The notes beneath the pieces are model-generated. The model was not told the DNA's origin and did not search any database. It saw nothing but the letters and a program-made list of their open reading frames with translations. From Caryophanales bacterium UBA743 (GTDB lineage: Bacteria; Bacillota_I; Bacilli_A; RFN20; CAG-826): a DNA stretch of 64,000 nt. Each line of letters opens with the position of its first letter. The stretch's first letter is position 1. The stretch spans positions 1-64,000 of the forward strand of contig DBKT01000011.1 in assembly GCA_002297365.1 (NCBI GenBank), written 5' to 3'. Both the position numbers and the translations under genes were made by a program. Positions 1 to 8,463 of this stretch are shown here, one piece after another.

Positions 1-2352
1 CTCGCATCTCTTGTTTATTTTCTTTGGCGCTTTTTTAAGAAAAAGAAAGAACGATCTTCTGAGCCTCTTTTTTCTAAGGACGATCTTTTCCGTTATGGCA
101 TCCCACTCTCTTTGGGTTTTCTGCTTGCTTTGATTTTCTATTTTTGTTTTCCCCGTTTCCCTTGGTTAAACGGGTCGTGGCCTTTTTTCTTTCTGACTCT
201 TCTTTTGCTGTTCCTTCACCCCTATCGTTTCTTCCCTTGGGAGAGAAATCGACCGAGCAAGAAAAAAATCGTGCGCTCTTGCTTGCTTCTATTGGGCATT
301 TTCTTGGAAAGTTTCGCAAGCAATCTGAAAGCTTATCCTCTCGGAGGGGATTCTTATACTTATGAGGCCCTCGGCACTTCTTCTCTCATATCAGGGAGTT
401 ATGTAACGTTGGAGGATGCTTCTATCCAAATACAAAAGGACTCCTATTTCATTTTAAGTTGGGGCAAAGAAGAGAAACCGAAGAACATTTATCTGAATTT
501 CTTAGAGGGAAATGGGGCTACCATTAAGGCAAAAATCTCCTTTTCCACCGATGGAACGAATTTCAGCGAAGCCGGTGCTTATCTTCTTGATACGACAAAT
601 GGGAATTCCAACGTTTTGGCATTGCCAACCTATCCGGAGGGGATAATTGAGCAATACCGCATTGATTTTTCTTTTGAAGAGGGGTATTACGCATCGCCTA
701 CCAACGCCATCCTTTCTTCTTTTTCGCTAAACGTCCCCTTTCGTTTCCATTTTTCTTTGCTCCGTTTTGGGACGTTTTCCATCGTTGTTCTTTTCTTCTC
801 TTCTTTAGCTACCTTCTTGAATAGAGATAGAAAGGGAGTCTCAGAGAAAGTTCCTTATTTAATATTGGGCGGATTCGCATGCGTTTTGATTCTTGGGACT
901 TTCTTCTATATGGTGGGGAATGTGAATGATTTCGCTACGCCCTACCCTATTTCCAGCGATGATCTTCACGCCCATATATCTTCTTCCACCGGGAAAACGG
1001 ATATATTCGTCTCTCTTTTCGATGCCTTTAGGAAAGGGAGGATCGATTTGGATTTGGCCGTTGACCCCAAATTATTATCCTTGACGAACCCCTGGAGTCC
1101 TTCGGAAAGGGATGCGGCGCATGTCTCCTATTATTGGGATCACGCCTTCTATAATGGAAAATATTATTCTTATTACGGGCCGATGCCTGTCATTTTGGTT
1201 TCGTTTCCCTTTTATTTCCTAACAGGGATGCGTTATGCTCTGACCGCTTTCGGATTAGAAACATTAGGGATGGCTTTTTTGATTCCTTCTTTTTTATTTG
1301 TACTGCTTGAGATTTTTAAGCTCATGCAAAAGAAAGTGGATTTCCTTCAGTATCTTTTCTTTGCCATCCTTGGGGGCGTTACTTCGATGATGATTCTCGC
1401 TTTCACTTGGAAAAACGGGAGTTACCATGAGGCGATTTATCACGTTCCCGATATCTATGGCCTGGCTTTCTTTGACCTTTTCTTTGCTTTCGTATTGCAA
1501 GCTTACCGCAAAAGAAAGCTCCGTATCCTTCCTCTAACGTTGGCTGGACTGTCTTTCGTCTTCCTTGTTTTTAGCCGCCCGAATTTGTTTTTGGGATTGC
1601 TAATCGCCCTCCCCTTCTTATTTGGGGTACTGTGCGAAAAGGAAGTTCCATTCAAAAAGAAAATCATCGATTTTCTGCCGATGATCCTTATTTTGCTAAT
1701 AGGCGGGGCCCTCGCTTGCTTATATAACTACGCCCGTTTTGATTCTATCTTGGAATTCGGTCAATCCTATCAGCTGAATGTCGCCGACCAAAGACATCTC
1801 ACTTATTCGTTAGAGAAACTTCTTCCGGCGTTTTTCCATTTCTTTTGTCAAGGGGGGAATTTCTATAACGTCTTCCCTTTTATATCCTGCACCGTGCAGC
1901 GTTATAACTTTGAGACCACCTCTTTAGCGCCCTACGTCTCTAGCTGTTTTGGCTTATTGGGGGTTCCGTTTTTCTGCTTGATCCTATTCGCTCCTTTCCT
2001 TTTCTGGAAAAAGGCGCGAAACTCCGAGAAAGCAATGGGGATAATCACTCCCTTTTTCCTCTTTCTTTTCGCTTTTACGACCTATTCTAAAGCAGGCGTT
2101 TGTCCGCGTTATCTTATTGAGCTCTTCCATTTGGCGACGCTTCTTTCCGTCTTTGCTTTCCTGCAGCTTCAAAAAAGAGTTGAGGATACGCCGGCGCAAA
2201 ATTGGGCATTAGGCGGTGGCTTCCTTTTAATGCTAGCATCCGCTTTTGTGTGCCTATGCCTTAATTTTGATTCTTTCGACGGGATGAAAGCGGGCAGTTA
2301 TTTTGGTTTGCTTCTTCGTCTAAAAGAAGCCTTCTTCACTTATAATTTCTGA
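1..2352 (+). CDS. Polytopic membrane protein, GT-C glycosyltransferase-like (5' truncated)
   Basis: The frame is open from the first base of the window, so the gene starts upstream; the TTG at 112 is only the first possible start inside the visible part. About 783 codons are present. Many hydrophobic segments (about a dozen) surround one soluble stretch near the first quarter, followed by an aromatic motif (WDHAFYNGKYYSYYG, encoded near 1138-1180) of the kind seen in large polytopic sugar-transferase-like proteins of the GT-C fold. Such enzymes move sugars from lipid-phosphate donors on the outer membrane face. The neighbouring GT2 and second membrane protein, both on the other strand, suggest a surface-glycan cluster. 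The stop TGA overlaps the convergent GT2 gene by 13 bp. The exact substrate cannot be read from the sequence. Confidence 0.75.
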   Translation, partial: LASLVYFLWRFFKKKKERSSEPLFSKDDLFRYGIPLSLGFLLALIFYFCFPRFPWLNGSWPFFFLTLLLLFLHPYRFFPWERNRPSKKKIVRSCLLLLGIFLESFASNLKAYPLGGDSYTYEALGTSSLISGSYVTLEDASIQIQKDSYFILSWGKEEKPKNIYLNFLEGNGATIKAKISFSTDGTNFSEAGAYLLDTTNGNSNVLALPTYPEGIIEQYRIDFSFEEGYYASPTNAILSSFSLNVPFRFHFSLLRFGTFSIVVLFFSSLATFLNRDRKGVSEKVPYLILGGFACVLILGTFFYMVGNVNDFATPYPISSDDLHAHISSSTGKTDIFVSLFDAFRKGRIDLDLAVDPKLLSLTNPWSPSERDAAHVSYYWDHAFYNGKYYSYYGPMPVILVSFPFYFLTGMRYALTAFGLETLGMAFLIPSFLFVLLEIFKLMQKKVDFLQYLFFAILGGVTSMMILAFTWKNGSYHEAIYHVPDIYGLAFFDLFFAFVLQAYRKRKLRILPLTLAGLSFVFLVFSRPNLFLGLLIALPFLFGVLCEKEVPFKKKIIDFLPMILILLIGGALACLYNYARFDSILEFGQSYQLNVADQRHLTYSLEKLLPAFFHFFCQGGNFYNVFPFISCTVQRYNFETTSLAPYVSSCFGLLGVPFFCLILFAPFLFWKKARNSEKAMGIITPFFLFLFAFTTYSKAGVCPRYLIELFHLATLLSVFAFLQLQKRVEDTPAQNWALGGGFLLMLASAFVCLCLNFDSFDGMKAGSYFGLLLRLKEAFFTYNF

Positions 2353-3287
2353 TTCTTCTTCAAAGAGAAAAGGCTTTCCGCTTGAACGAAGGATCTCTCG
2401 AATTCTTCTTTTTCTTTCTTTCGGGAAGAAGAAAGGAGTATTCCTAAAAAGAGGCAAAGAAGCCCAACGAAAAGAGAGAAAGCGCAAACAAAGAAAACGG
2501 CTAGGTTTTCTTTCCTTCCGTTAGCAAGATAATCGAGGAATGAGGGCACAAAGAAACCGATGCCGAGAGAGGAAAAAAGAAGAAAGAAAAAGGAATAAAA
2601 CGCCAGCGGGCGATATTCGCGGAATAATCTTCCGATTGTTTTTAAGACTTTGAGCCCATCCCGAATCGTATGGAGTTTAGAGAAACTGCCTTCGGGACGT
2701 TCGCGATATGTGATAGGGAGGGTAGAAAGAAACAAATTATGATTGGCGGCAAAAGAGGTCATCTCCGTTTCGATTTCAAAGCCTTTCGAAGAAATCGCGA
2801 AAGTCTTCACGAAGCGATAAGAAAAAGCCCGGTATCCCGTCATGACGTCTTTCACATTCGCATGGAAAAGGCGATTGACTTGGAAACGAACCAAATTATT
2901 CCCGAAATTATGGAAGGCACGCTTATTTTCGGCGTAATAGGAGCCTGAGAGGCGGTCGCCAATAACCATGTCGGCGTTTTCTTCTTTCACACGTCGAACC
3001 ATTTCAGGAGAAGTCTCCAAGCCATAGGTGTCATCCCCATCCACCATCAAATAGACTTCTGCGTCGATATCGCGAAACATGCTCCGGATAACATTCCCTT
3101 TTCCCTGGCGAGGCTCTTTTCGCACAATTGCTCCCGCTTTAAGAGCTTCGGAAACAGTATTGTCCGTGCTGTTATTGTCATAAACGTATACGGTCGCGTT
3201 AGGCAGATATTTCTTCGCATCCAAAACCACTTTGGCAATCGTTATCCCTTCATTATAACAAGGGATCAATACGGCAATCTCATCCAT
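2340..3287 (-). CDS. GT2 family glycosyltransferase, dolichol/undecaprenyl-phosphate sugar synthase type
   Basis: 315 residues from the ATG at 3287, which has AAGGAG seven bases upstream; a longer reading to 3329 lacks such a site. The N-terminus IAVLIPCYNEG is the classic GT-A/GT2 opening, and VDGDDTY supplies the metal-binding DxD-like motif. The last ~80 residues hold two membrane helices followed by a charged tail, as in GtrB/DPM-type enzymes that load a sugar onto a polyprenyl phosphate. It lies 11 bp downstream of the polytopic protein on the same strand, so the pair may make and then use a lipid-linked sugar. The sugar identity is unknown. Confidence 0.9.
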   Translation of the reverse strand: MDEIAVLIPCYNEGITIAKVVLDAKKYLPNATVYVYDNNSTDNTVSEALKAGAIVRKEPRQGKGNVIRSMFRDIDAEVYLMVDGDDTYGLETSPEMVRRVKEENADMVIGDRLSGSYYAENKRAFHNFGNNLVRFQVNRLFHANVKDVMTGYRAFSYRFVKTFAISSKGFEIETEMTSFAANHNLFLSTLPITYRERPEGSFSKLHTIRDGLKVLKTIGRLFREYRPLAFYSFFFLLFSSLGIGFFVPSFLDYLANGRKENLAVFFVCAFSLFVGLLCLFLGILLSSSRKKEKEEFERSFVQAESLFSLKKNQKL

Positions 3288-3298
3288 AAATCTTCTCC

Positions 3299-5092
3299 TT
3301 AAACGTGTAGCGGCGCATACCATTGGCACACGCTTATATACGAAACAATGCTAGCCATAACGAAACAAGAAACAAGCCCGATTTGAAAAACATCATTCAG
3401 TTTCTTTAATCGAACGTTCCCTATATTTTCGCCGAATTCGACATGATTTCCAAGCAAAGCTCCGAAACCGAGCAAGAAAGTAGGAATATAACGAATATCG
3501 CAATTGCAAGTGTATGGCGATTTATAAATAAACCATACAATCCATCCCCAATTGGCAATGAGAATGGAAGCGATTGCCAAACCTCTCCGCCAATCTTTGG
3601 GTTTGTTTCTTTTCAGCAAAGCAAAAACAAAACGCAAAGGAGCCATCACCAAAACATAGAGAACAAGCAAAAACGCCGTGGCATATAAAACGGAAAGCTG
3701 CCAGTAGGAATGCCCCCATTGATACTCATTATAAAGAGCCTTTTTCAAAACATTGCTCGTTAAGGAGACGTCTTGGATCATATTCCATTTGGGATATTGA
3801 AAATGATAAACGAAAATGGACCAGAAGCTTTCTTTGTTCGGCCAAAGGAAACAAGCTTGCCAAAGTGGCATGTTGATAAGCAGGCGTTCATTCTTTGTAT
3901 CAGAAAAGAAGAAAATATCCTGCCCAAAGCGGATCTTGCTGTAAATGGGCCAAAAAAGGCCGATTGGGAAGACAATCAAAGCAAAACAAACGCCTTTTAG
4001 AAGCAATTGAACCCAAGGCGTTTTAAAAGAAAGAGCCACTCCCTTGCTTGCTTTGATGCTGTCTATCAACGCAACCAAAAGCATCGGGATAAGAGCCAAG
4101 GCCACAATCGCGCCGCCGAGTTTGCAAGACATAGAAAGCCCGACATCCAAAGCACAAAGCAAAGCACTCTTCCAATCTCTCTTCTTCATAAAAACGACGC
4201 CACGATAAAGAGCGGCAAAGCCAAAGAAAGCAGACATGCCATCATTGTTGTCCCAATTCGCAAAGAAGAAAAACATCGGGCAAAAGACAATGCATGCGTA
4301 AGCTAAAGAAAGAGCTTTGCCCTTTAACCCCAAAGCCGTCAGCGCTTTATAAATGTAATAGTAAGTGAACCAAACAAAACCCGTCCAAAGGATTCGGTTC
4401 ATTTCGAATAAGGTCCATTCCGTATTGCTCATGACATAAGAAGAAATGGATACGTTCCCTTCCGCTCCGCGAACGACAAGGGAATTTATCTTCATAAAGA
4501 AACCCGTGAGCATATAGAAAGTCTTTGGCTGGTATCTCTCCCCTACGGCAGAGAAAGAGAAATCATAAGCGCCATTCTGGAAGATAATCTCTGGCACCCT
4601 TCCAGTGCGGAAAACAGTCATAATAAGGCCAAAATGACCAGATCCCCCATCAAGAACCCCATCCTCCATAAGGTATTGCCCACCAGTCGAGGCATAATAA
4701 TCATCATGTTGGTTCCAATGCCGACCATAATCCCAAATCGGCGTGCTAAAGGAATAGCACATTGCCGTAATCATCGCCATAAAAGCCAATAACACACAGG
4801 CAGTGCGTGAATTGAGCCTCCCTTTGGCATAAAGCCACATCCCCCGGATAAAAACAGCGACATTCAAAGCTCCGCAAAAAACGCGAAACAAAATGACACG
4901 GACATTCCAGTAGCCTTGATCGGCGCTAGAATAAGTCGGAGCAGTTTTAAAACAGAAGATAAAATAGGCGGCATAGAGGAAAAGAACGCAGCCAATAGCA
5001 AAAACAATCCATTTCCAATGGGCCTTCAAATAGGAGACGATCTCTTTCCAAAAGAAGGAGATTTTGTCTTTAAAAAGAAATTCTGTTTCCAT
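3299..5092 (-). CDS. Polytopic membrane glycosyltransferase-like protein (GT39/GT-C type)
   Basis: 597 residues from the ATG at 5092; an upstream in-frame ATG at 5161 would add 23 residues. A hydrophobic helix begins about 25 residues in, then a soluble loop containing HWNQHDDYYASTGG and GGSGHFGLIM, then about ten further helices with ANWDNNDGMSAFF between two of them. Acidic residues in the first outer loop plus many helices fit the GT-C fold of phospholipid-carrier-dependent transferases. I prefer 5092 because a perfect extended -10 (TGCTATAAT) ends exactly six bases before that ATG, predicting a leaderless mRNA. The GT2 gene follows 11 bp downstream, probably co-transcribed. Substrate unknown. 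Confidence 0.75.
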   Translation of the reverse strand: METEFLFKDKISFFWKEIVSYLKAHWKWIVFAIGCVLFLYAAYFIFCFKTAPTYSSADQGYWNVRVILFRVFCGALNVAVFIRGMWLYAKGRLNSRTACVLLAFMAMITAMCYSFSTPIWDYGRHWNQHDDYYASTGGQYLMEDGVLDGGSGHFGLIMTVFRTGRVPEIIFQNGAYDFSFSAVGERYQPKTFYMLTGFFMKINSLVVRGAEGNVSISSYVMSNTEWTLFEMNRILWTGFVWFTYYYIYKALTALGLKGKALSLAYACIVFCPMFFFFANWDNNDGMSAFFGFAALYRGVVFMKKRDWKSALLCALDVGLSMSCKLGGAIVALALIPMLLVALIDSIKASKGVALSFKTPWVQLLLKGVCFALIVFPIGLFWPIYSKIRFGQDIFFFSDTKNERLLINMPLWQACFLWPNKESFWSIFVYHFQYPKWNMIQDVSLTSNVLKKALYNEYQWGHSYWQLSVLYATAFLLVLYVLVMAPLRFVFALLKRNKPKDWRRGLAIASILIANWGWIVWFIYKSPYTCNCDIRYIPTFLLGFGALLGNHVEFGENIGNVRLKKLNDVFQIGLVSCFVMASIVSYISVCQWYAPLHV

Positions 5093-5107
5093 TAGAAAAT
5101 TATAGCA
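5093..5107 (-). promoter_or_regulatory. Extended -10 promoter giving a leaderless transcript
   Basis: On the minus strand TGCTATAAT (5107-5099) is a perfect extended -10. Six bases separate it from the ATG at 5092, so the predicted +1 is the A of the start codon. No good -35 is visible, which is tolerated with a TGn extension. No Shine-Dalgarno fits this ATG. Confidence 0.55.
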
Positions 5108-5424
5108 TGCAAATAAGCTTTTATTTGAAGATATTATGTAACGATAAAGACGTTCCTGCATAAGGGAGATGCCTTCCTCTTGTTTTTTCTTTTTTCTTGG
5201 TATACCCCTACGCCTCTAGGAAAGTAACAACGGTTTTTACGCTAGGTTTTTTCTATCTTATCTGGTCTGGGAATAAATAAGGCTCTTGATGTTGGAAATG
5301 AAAAAATAGGGCTTTCTAGGAGCCACAGCATAGAGGGATATTGTTATTTTATCGGCAACGGTTCTTTTAAAATCGTATAAACTAATATAAGTCTAATGCA
5401 ACAATAGAGTTTTTAGGAGTATTT
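5093..5424. other. Intergenic region between divergent GT gene and MerR gene
   Basis: 332 bp. It holds the minus-strand extended -10 described separately and, on the plus strand, an AT-rich stretch with TATAAA/TATAAG hexamers (5378-5394) that may promote the MerR gene. GGCTC (5281-5285) and GAGCC (near 5320) could pair across about 34 bases. I see no credible coding sequence or RNA gene. Confidence 0.4.
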
Positions 5425-6261
5425 ATGCAAGAGAAATGGATATCAATTGGCAAAATGGCGGAAATCAATCACGTTTCTATCGCCACCTTGCGTTTATATG
5501 ATGAGATGGATCTTTTGAAGCCTGCTTATATCGATCCGGAAAGCAAATACCGTTACTATACGATTGAGCAAAATGCCCGGCTGGATTTAATCGCCTACAT
5601 GAAAGATTTAGGCATGTCCTTGAAGGAAATCCAGAATGTTCTGAACAATGAGAATATCGATGAAATCGAAGAGATTCTCTCTCGTAAGAAAGAACAGATA
5701 TACCAAGAGCTTCGCACCTTAAAGGCGAGATTGAATCTCGTTGACGATTCAATCGCAAGAATCGAACGTTACCGCAATTCCCCTAAAACAGGGGTATGTT
5801 CGTTAGAATATATTTCAAGAAGATACATTTATGGCATCCCCTGTTCCCATGATTTCTATCAGCAAGGGATCCTAGGATATGAAAAGGACCTTCTTTGTTT
5901 GAGAGATGACCTTATCAAAAAAGGATTGGAACAAACCTACTCCTATAACGTAGGGACATCCATTGCCAAAGAGGATATCGAAAAAGGGAAATTGGTAGCA
6001 AAGGATATTTTCATTTTTTCCGATCACAAGATCGAAAATCTTCCCATGAGGATCATTGATGCGTCTATGTTTGTAACCCTTTACCTCTCCTCTTTCGAAG
6101 ACGAGAATGAAGGGATCAAGAAACTTATCCGTTTCTGTAAGAAAAACAACTACGCCATAGCGGGGGATTATCTTTGTGAGGTGATCACGGAATTCAATAT
6201 TTTCGATGTTTCAAAACGGAATATGTTTCTCCGTATACAGATACCGGTTAAGTTTTATTGA
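5425..6261 (+). CDS. MerR family transcriptional regulator with GyrI-like effector domain
   Basis: 278 residues; TTAGGAG precedes the ATG at good spacing. Residues ~5-75 form the MerR winged helix-turn-helix (ISIGKMAEINHVSIATLRLYD, then PAYIDPESKYRYYT), followed by a dimerisation helix to ~120. Residues ~130-278 look like the BmrR/GyrI-like small-molecule-binding module, ending in the usual RIQIPV strand. Family members sit on promoters with over-long 19-20 bp spacers and untwist them when a ligand binds. Exactly such a promoter lies just downstream, 8 bp after this stop codon, driving the dehydrogenase-like gene. The ligand is unknown; BmrR relatives bind lipophilic cations, so this may also be a multidrug or amine sensor. 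Confidence 0.92.
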   Translation: MQEKWISIGKMAEINHVSIATLRLYDEMDLLKPAYIDPESKYRYYTIEQNARLDLIAYMKDLGMSLKEIQNVLNNENIDEIEEILSRKKEQIYQELRTLKARLNLVDDSIARIERYRNSPKTGVCSLEYISRRYIYGIPCSHDFYQQGILGYEKDLLCLRDDLIKKGLEQTYSYNVGTSIAKEDIEKGKLVAKDIFIFSDHKIENLPMRIIDASMFVTLYLSSFEDENEGIKKLIRFCKKNNYAIAGDYLCEVITEFNIFDVSKRNMFLRIQIPVKFY

Positions 6262-6268
6262 TAAATTG

Positions 6269-6299
6269 TTGACTCTCATCTAAGCATAGACTCTAGAAT
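6269..6299 (+). promoter_or_regulatory. MerR-type promoter with 19-bp spacer and internal dyad
   Basis: -35 TTGACT (6269-6274) and -10 TAGAAT (6294-6299) are separated by 19 bp instead of 17. An imperfect dyad spans 6271-6293: left half GACTCTCATCT, right half read in reverse GAGTCTATGCT, with 7 of 11 positions matching. This is the architecture of BmrR/MerR-activated promoters, directly after a merR gene. Confidence 0.75.
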
Positions 6300-6327
6300 G
6301 GAATCAATCTCGAAAGGAAACATGAAA

Positions 6328-7356
6328 ATGAGAAAAATCAGAGTCGTTCAATATGGCTGTGGAAAAATGGCCAAATACACCATTCGCTATGCTTATGAGC
6401 ATGGTGCGGAAATCGTTGGAGCCATCGACGTGAATCCAAACGTCATTGGCATGGACATTGGCGATTTCGCTGAATTAGGCGTCAAAACAGGAGTGAAAAT
6501 CAAGGCAAATGCGGACGAAGTCTTAGACAATTGCGACGCAGACGTCGCTATCGTCACTCTCTTCTCCTTTATTAAAGACATTTATCCTATGGTTGAAAAA
6601 TGCGTCACCAGAGGCATCAATGTCATCACCACTTGCGAAGAGGCCATTTACCCATTCACCACCGCTGCGGCGGAAACCTATAAATTAGACAAACTTGCGA
6701 AAGAACATGGTTGCAGCATCACCGGTGCCGGCATGCAAGACATCTTCTGGATCAATATGGTTGCAATGGCCCTTGCAGGTGCGAATAAAGTCACCAAAGT
6801 GAAGGGGGCCTATTCCTATAACGTCGATGAATATGGCATGGCCTTAGCCAAAGCCCATGGCGTCGATTTAACCAAAGAAGAATTCGAAAAGCAAATCGCC
6901 CATCCGTCCGTTTTTGAAGCCTCTTATGCCTATAACTCCGTTGAAGCTTTAGCCCATAAGCTTCATTTAACCATCACCAAAATCACTCAAAAACACGTTC
7001 CATGCGTCTTAGACCATGATTTATATTCCTCCACGATGGGCAAAACCATCCAAGCAGGAAGAGTCATTGGCATGTCCGCCGTTGTTACCGCCGAGACTTT
7101 GCAAGGCATCACCATCGAGGAAGAAACCATCGGAAAGGTCTATGCGGAAGGTGACGGAGATATGTGCGATTGGCAAATCGAGGGTGAGCCAAATATCGAA
7201 TACCACGTCGTAAAGCCAAATACGGTCGCCCATACTTGCGCAACGATCGTAAATCGTATCCCAACCTTAATCAACGCACGTCCTGGCTATATCAGCTGCG
7301 ACGAGCTTGAAACCCTTAGCTATCTTCCATATCCAATGGAATTCTATATTGACTAG
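6328..7356 (+). CDS. 2,4-diaminopentanoate dehydrogenase-like oxidoreductase (DapB N-domain fold)
   Basis: 342 residues from the ATG at 6328, which has AAAGGA ten bases upstream; 6322 is an alternative, while the ATG at 6298 lies inside the predicted -10 and cannot be used. The start IRVVQYGCGKMAKYTIRYA is a Rossmann NAD(P)-binding motif of the dihydrodipicolinate-reductase type, and the whole length matches the Ord family, which oxidises 2,4-diaminopentanoate in clostridial ornithine fermentation. No other ornithine-degradation gene is nearby, so the true substrate may be another amine or amino acid. Control by the upstream MerR regulator suggests the substrate, product or a toxic amine is sensed. 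A strong terminator follows, so it is monocistronic. Confidence 0.75.
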   Translation: MRKIRVVQYGCGKMAKYTIRYAYEHGAEIVGAIDVNPNVIGMDIGDFAELGVKTGVKIKANADEVLDNCDADVAIVTLFSFIKDIYPMVEKCVTRGINVITTCEEAIYPFTTAAAETYKLDKLAKEHGCSITGAGMQDIFWINMVAMALAGANKVTKVKGAYSYNVDEYGMALAKAHGVDLTKEEFEKQIAHPSVFEASYAYNSVEALAHKLHLTITKITQKHVPCVLDHDLYSSTMGKTIQAGRVIGMSAVVTAETLQGITIEEETIGKVYAEGDGDMCDWQIEGEPNIEYHVVKPNTVAHTCATIVNRIPTLINARPGYISCDELETLSYLPYPMEFYID

Positions 7357-7432
7357 TTCAATTTAAGGAATCTTTGGGGATGGGCGCTTCCTTTTCCAAG
7401 TGAGAAATGTTGTTAGCTAATCCATGGTTCCC

Positions 7433-7473
7433 AAATGGATGTCTCACCTCATTTCGGGAGACATCCATTTTTT
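7433..7473 (+). terminator. Rho-independent terminator of the dehydrogenase-like gene
   Basis: Perfect 13-bp stem AAATGGATGTCTC (7433-7445) with GAGACATCCATTT (7458-7470) and a 12-base loop, running straight into a T tract. The nearest upstream gene ends at 7356. Confidence 0.85.
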
Positions 7474-7560
7474 GTTAATTCGGCAGTTTTTAAATAGGAT
7501 GGGTCGCTTCTTTTGGATGATTTTTATATTCCCTTTTCCCTGAATTGATTGCACAAACAA

Positions 7561-7620
7561 ACTCCGAGGTTAAATGAAAGATCTTCTTATCGAATCGGAG
7601 TCGATGGATTGTTCTATAAT
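7561..7620 (+). promoter_or_regulatory. Probable promoter region of the SDR/ArsB-like operon
   Basis: A perfect TATAAT lies at 7615-7620, 30 bp before the SDR start, without a good -35 at 17 bp. Just upstream an inverted repeat, ACTCCGA (7561-7567) with TCGGAGT (7595-7601), could be a regulator site or a leader hairpin. The -10 assignment is reasonable; the operator is conjecture. Confidence 0.4.
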
Positions 7621-7649
7621 GATGCAGGTCTATTTTCCGGAGGCGTAAT

Positions 7650-8459
7650 ATGAAAAACAAAAAGACAGGAAGGGTCGTTCTGATTACAGGTGAGTCTTCC
7701 GGATTTGGCTTAGAAATGGCCAAACTGTTCTTAGCAAACGGTGATATGGTTTGCGGATTCTCTAATCAAGAATTTCATATGGACGGCATTTATCACCAAA
7801 TGGGTGATGTTTCTAAGGAGGAAGATTGCAATCGAGCGGTATCCAACGTTGTCGACAAATACGGAAGGATTGACGTTTTGATGAATAATGCGGGGTTTGG
7901 AATTTTCGGCCCTTTTGAAGAAACCCCTTTAGAAAAAGCAAAAAAACAAGTCGATGTTAGTTTCTTTGGCGCATTCTTGATGGCAAAGGCAGTTCTCCCC
8001 TATATGAGAAAAGCCATGGGCGGAAAGATTATCAACACCTCCTCTATCGGCGGGGTGATCCCTCTTCCTTTCCAAGGATTTTATAGCGCCAGCAAATGCG
8101 CGATGGATATGTTATTTGATTCCATGCGTGCGGAGGTGTTTCCATATCACATCCAAATTTGCTCGATCAAGCCGGGTGATGCCAAAACAAATTTCACAAA
8201 GAACCGCGAGAAAGATAAACTAAGCGAGAGGAGCCCTTATCAAAAAGCTTTTGAGCATTGCCTTAGGAGCGTGGCAAAAGACGAGCAAAGCGGAATTGAT
8301 CCGAAGAAAATCGCAAGACGCGCTTTCCTTCTTTCAAAGAAGGGACGTCTCCCCTATTCTCGTTCCATTGGAGCGAAGGATAGATTCTTAGCTTTTCTTT
8401 ACCACATCTTGCCTAAGAGAATGAGAAACTATCTCCTTTATAAGGTTTACGCTTCCTGA
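7650..8459 (+). CDS. Short-chain dehydrogenase/reductase (SDR)
   Basis: 269 residues; CCGGAGG precedes the ATG. The cofactor motif TGESSGFG, the NNAG strand and the catalytic YSASK tetrad are all intact, followed by PGDAKTNF, as in classical SDRs. No membrane helix is present, so it is cytoplasmic. The C-terminal third is basic and resembles SDRs annotated as acting on lipids or steroids, but substrate cannot be inferred. The downstream ArsB-like permease begins four bases after the stop, so the two are almost certainly co-transcribed and may act on a shared compound. Confidence 0.88.
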   Translation: MKNKKTGRVVLITGESSGFGLEMAKLFLANGDMVCGFSNQEFHMDGIYHQMGDVSKEEDCNRAVSNVVDKYGRIDVLMNNAGFGIFGPFEETPLEKAKKQVDVSFFGAFLMAKAVLPYMRKAMGGKIINTSSIGGVIPLPFQGFYSASKCAMDMLFDSMRAEVFPYHIQICSIKPGDAKTNFTKNREKDKLSERSPYQKAFEHCLRSVAKDEQSGIDPKKIARRAFLLSKKGRLPYSRSIGAKDRFLAFLYHILPKRMRNYLLYKVYAS

Positions 8460-8463
8460 TTTT

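Noticed and set aside
112..2352. TTG at 112 as the start of the first membrane protein
   Set aside because: The same frame is open back to base 1 and reads as hydrophobic protein; the gene is simply cut by the window edge.
6298..6327. ATG at 6298 as the start of the dehydrogenase-like gene
   Set aside because: It lies within the predicted -10 hexamer, upstream of the transcription start.
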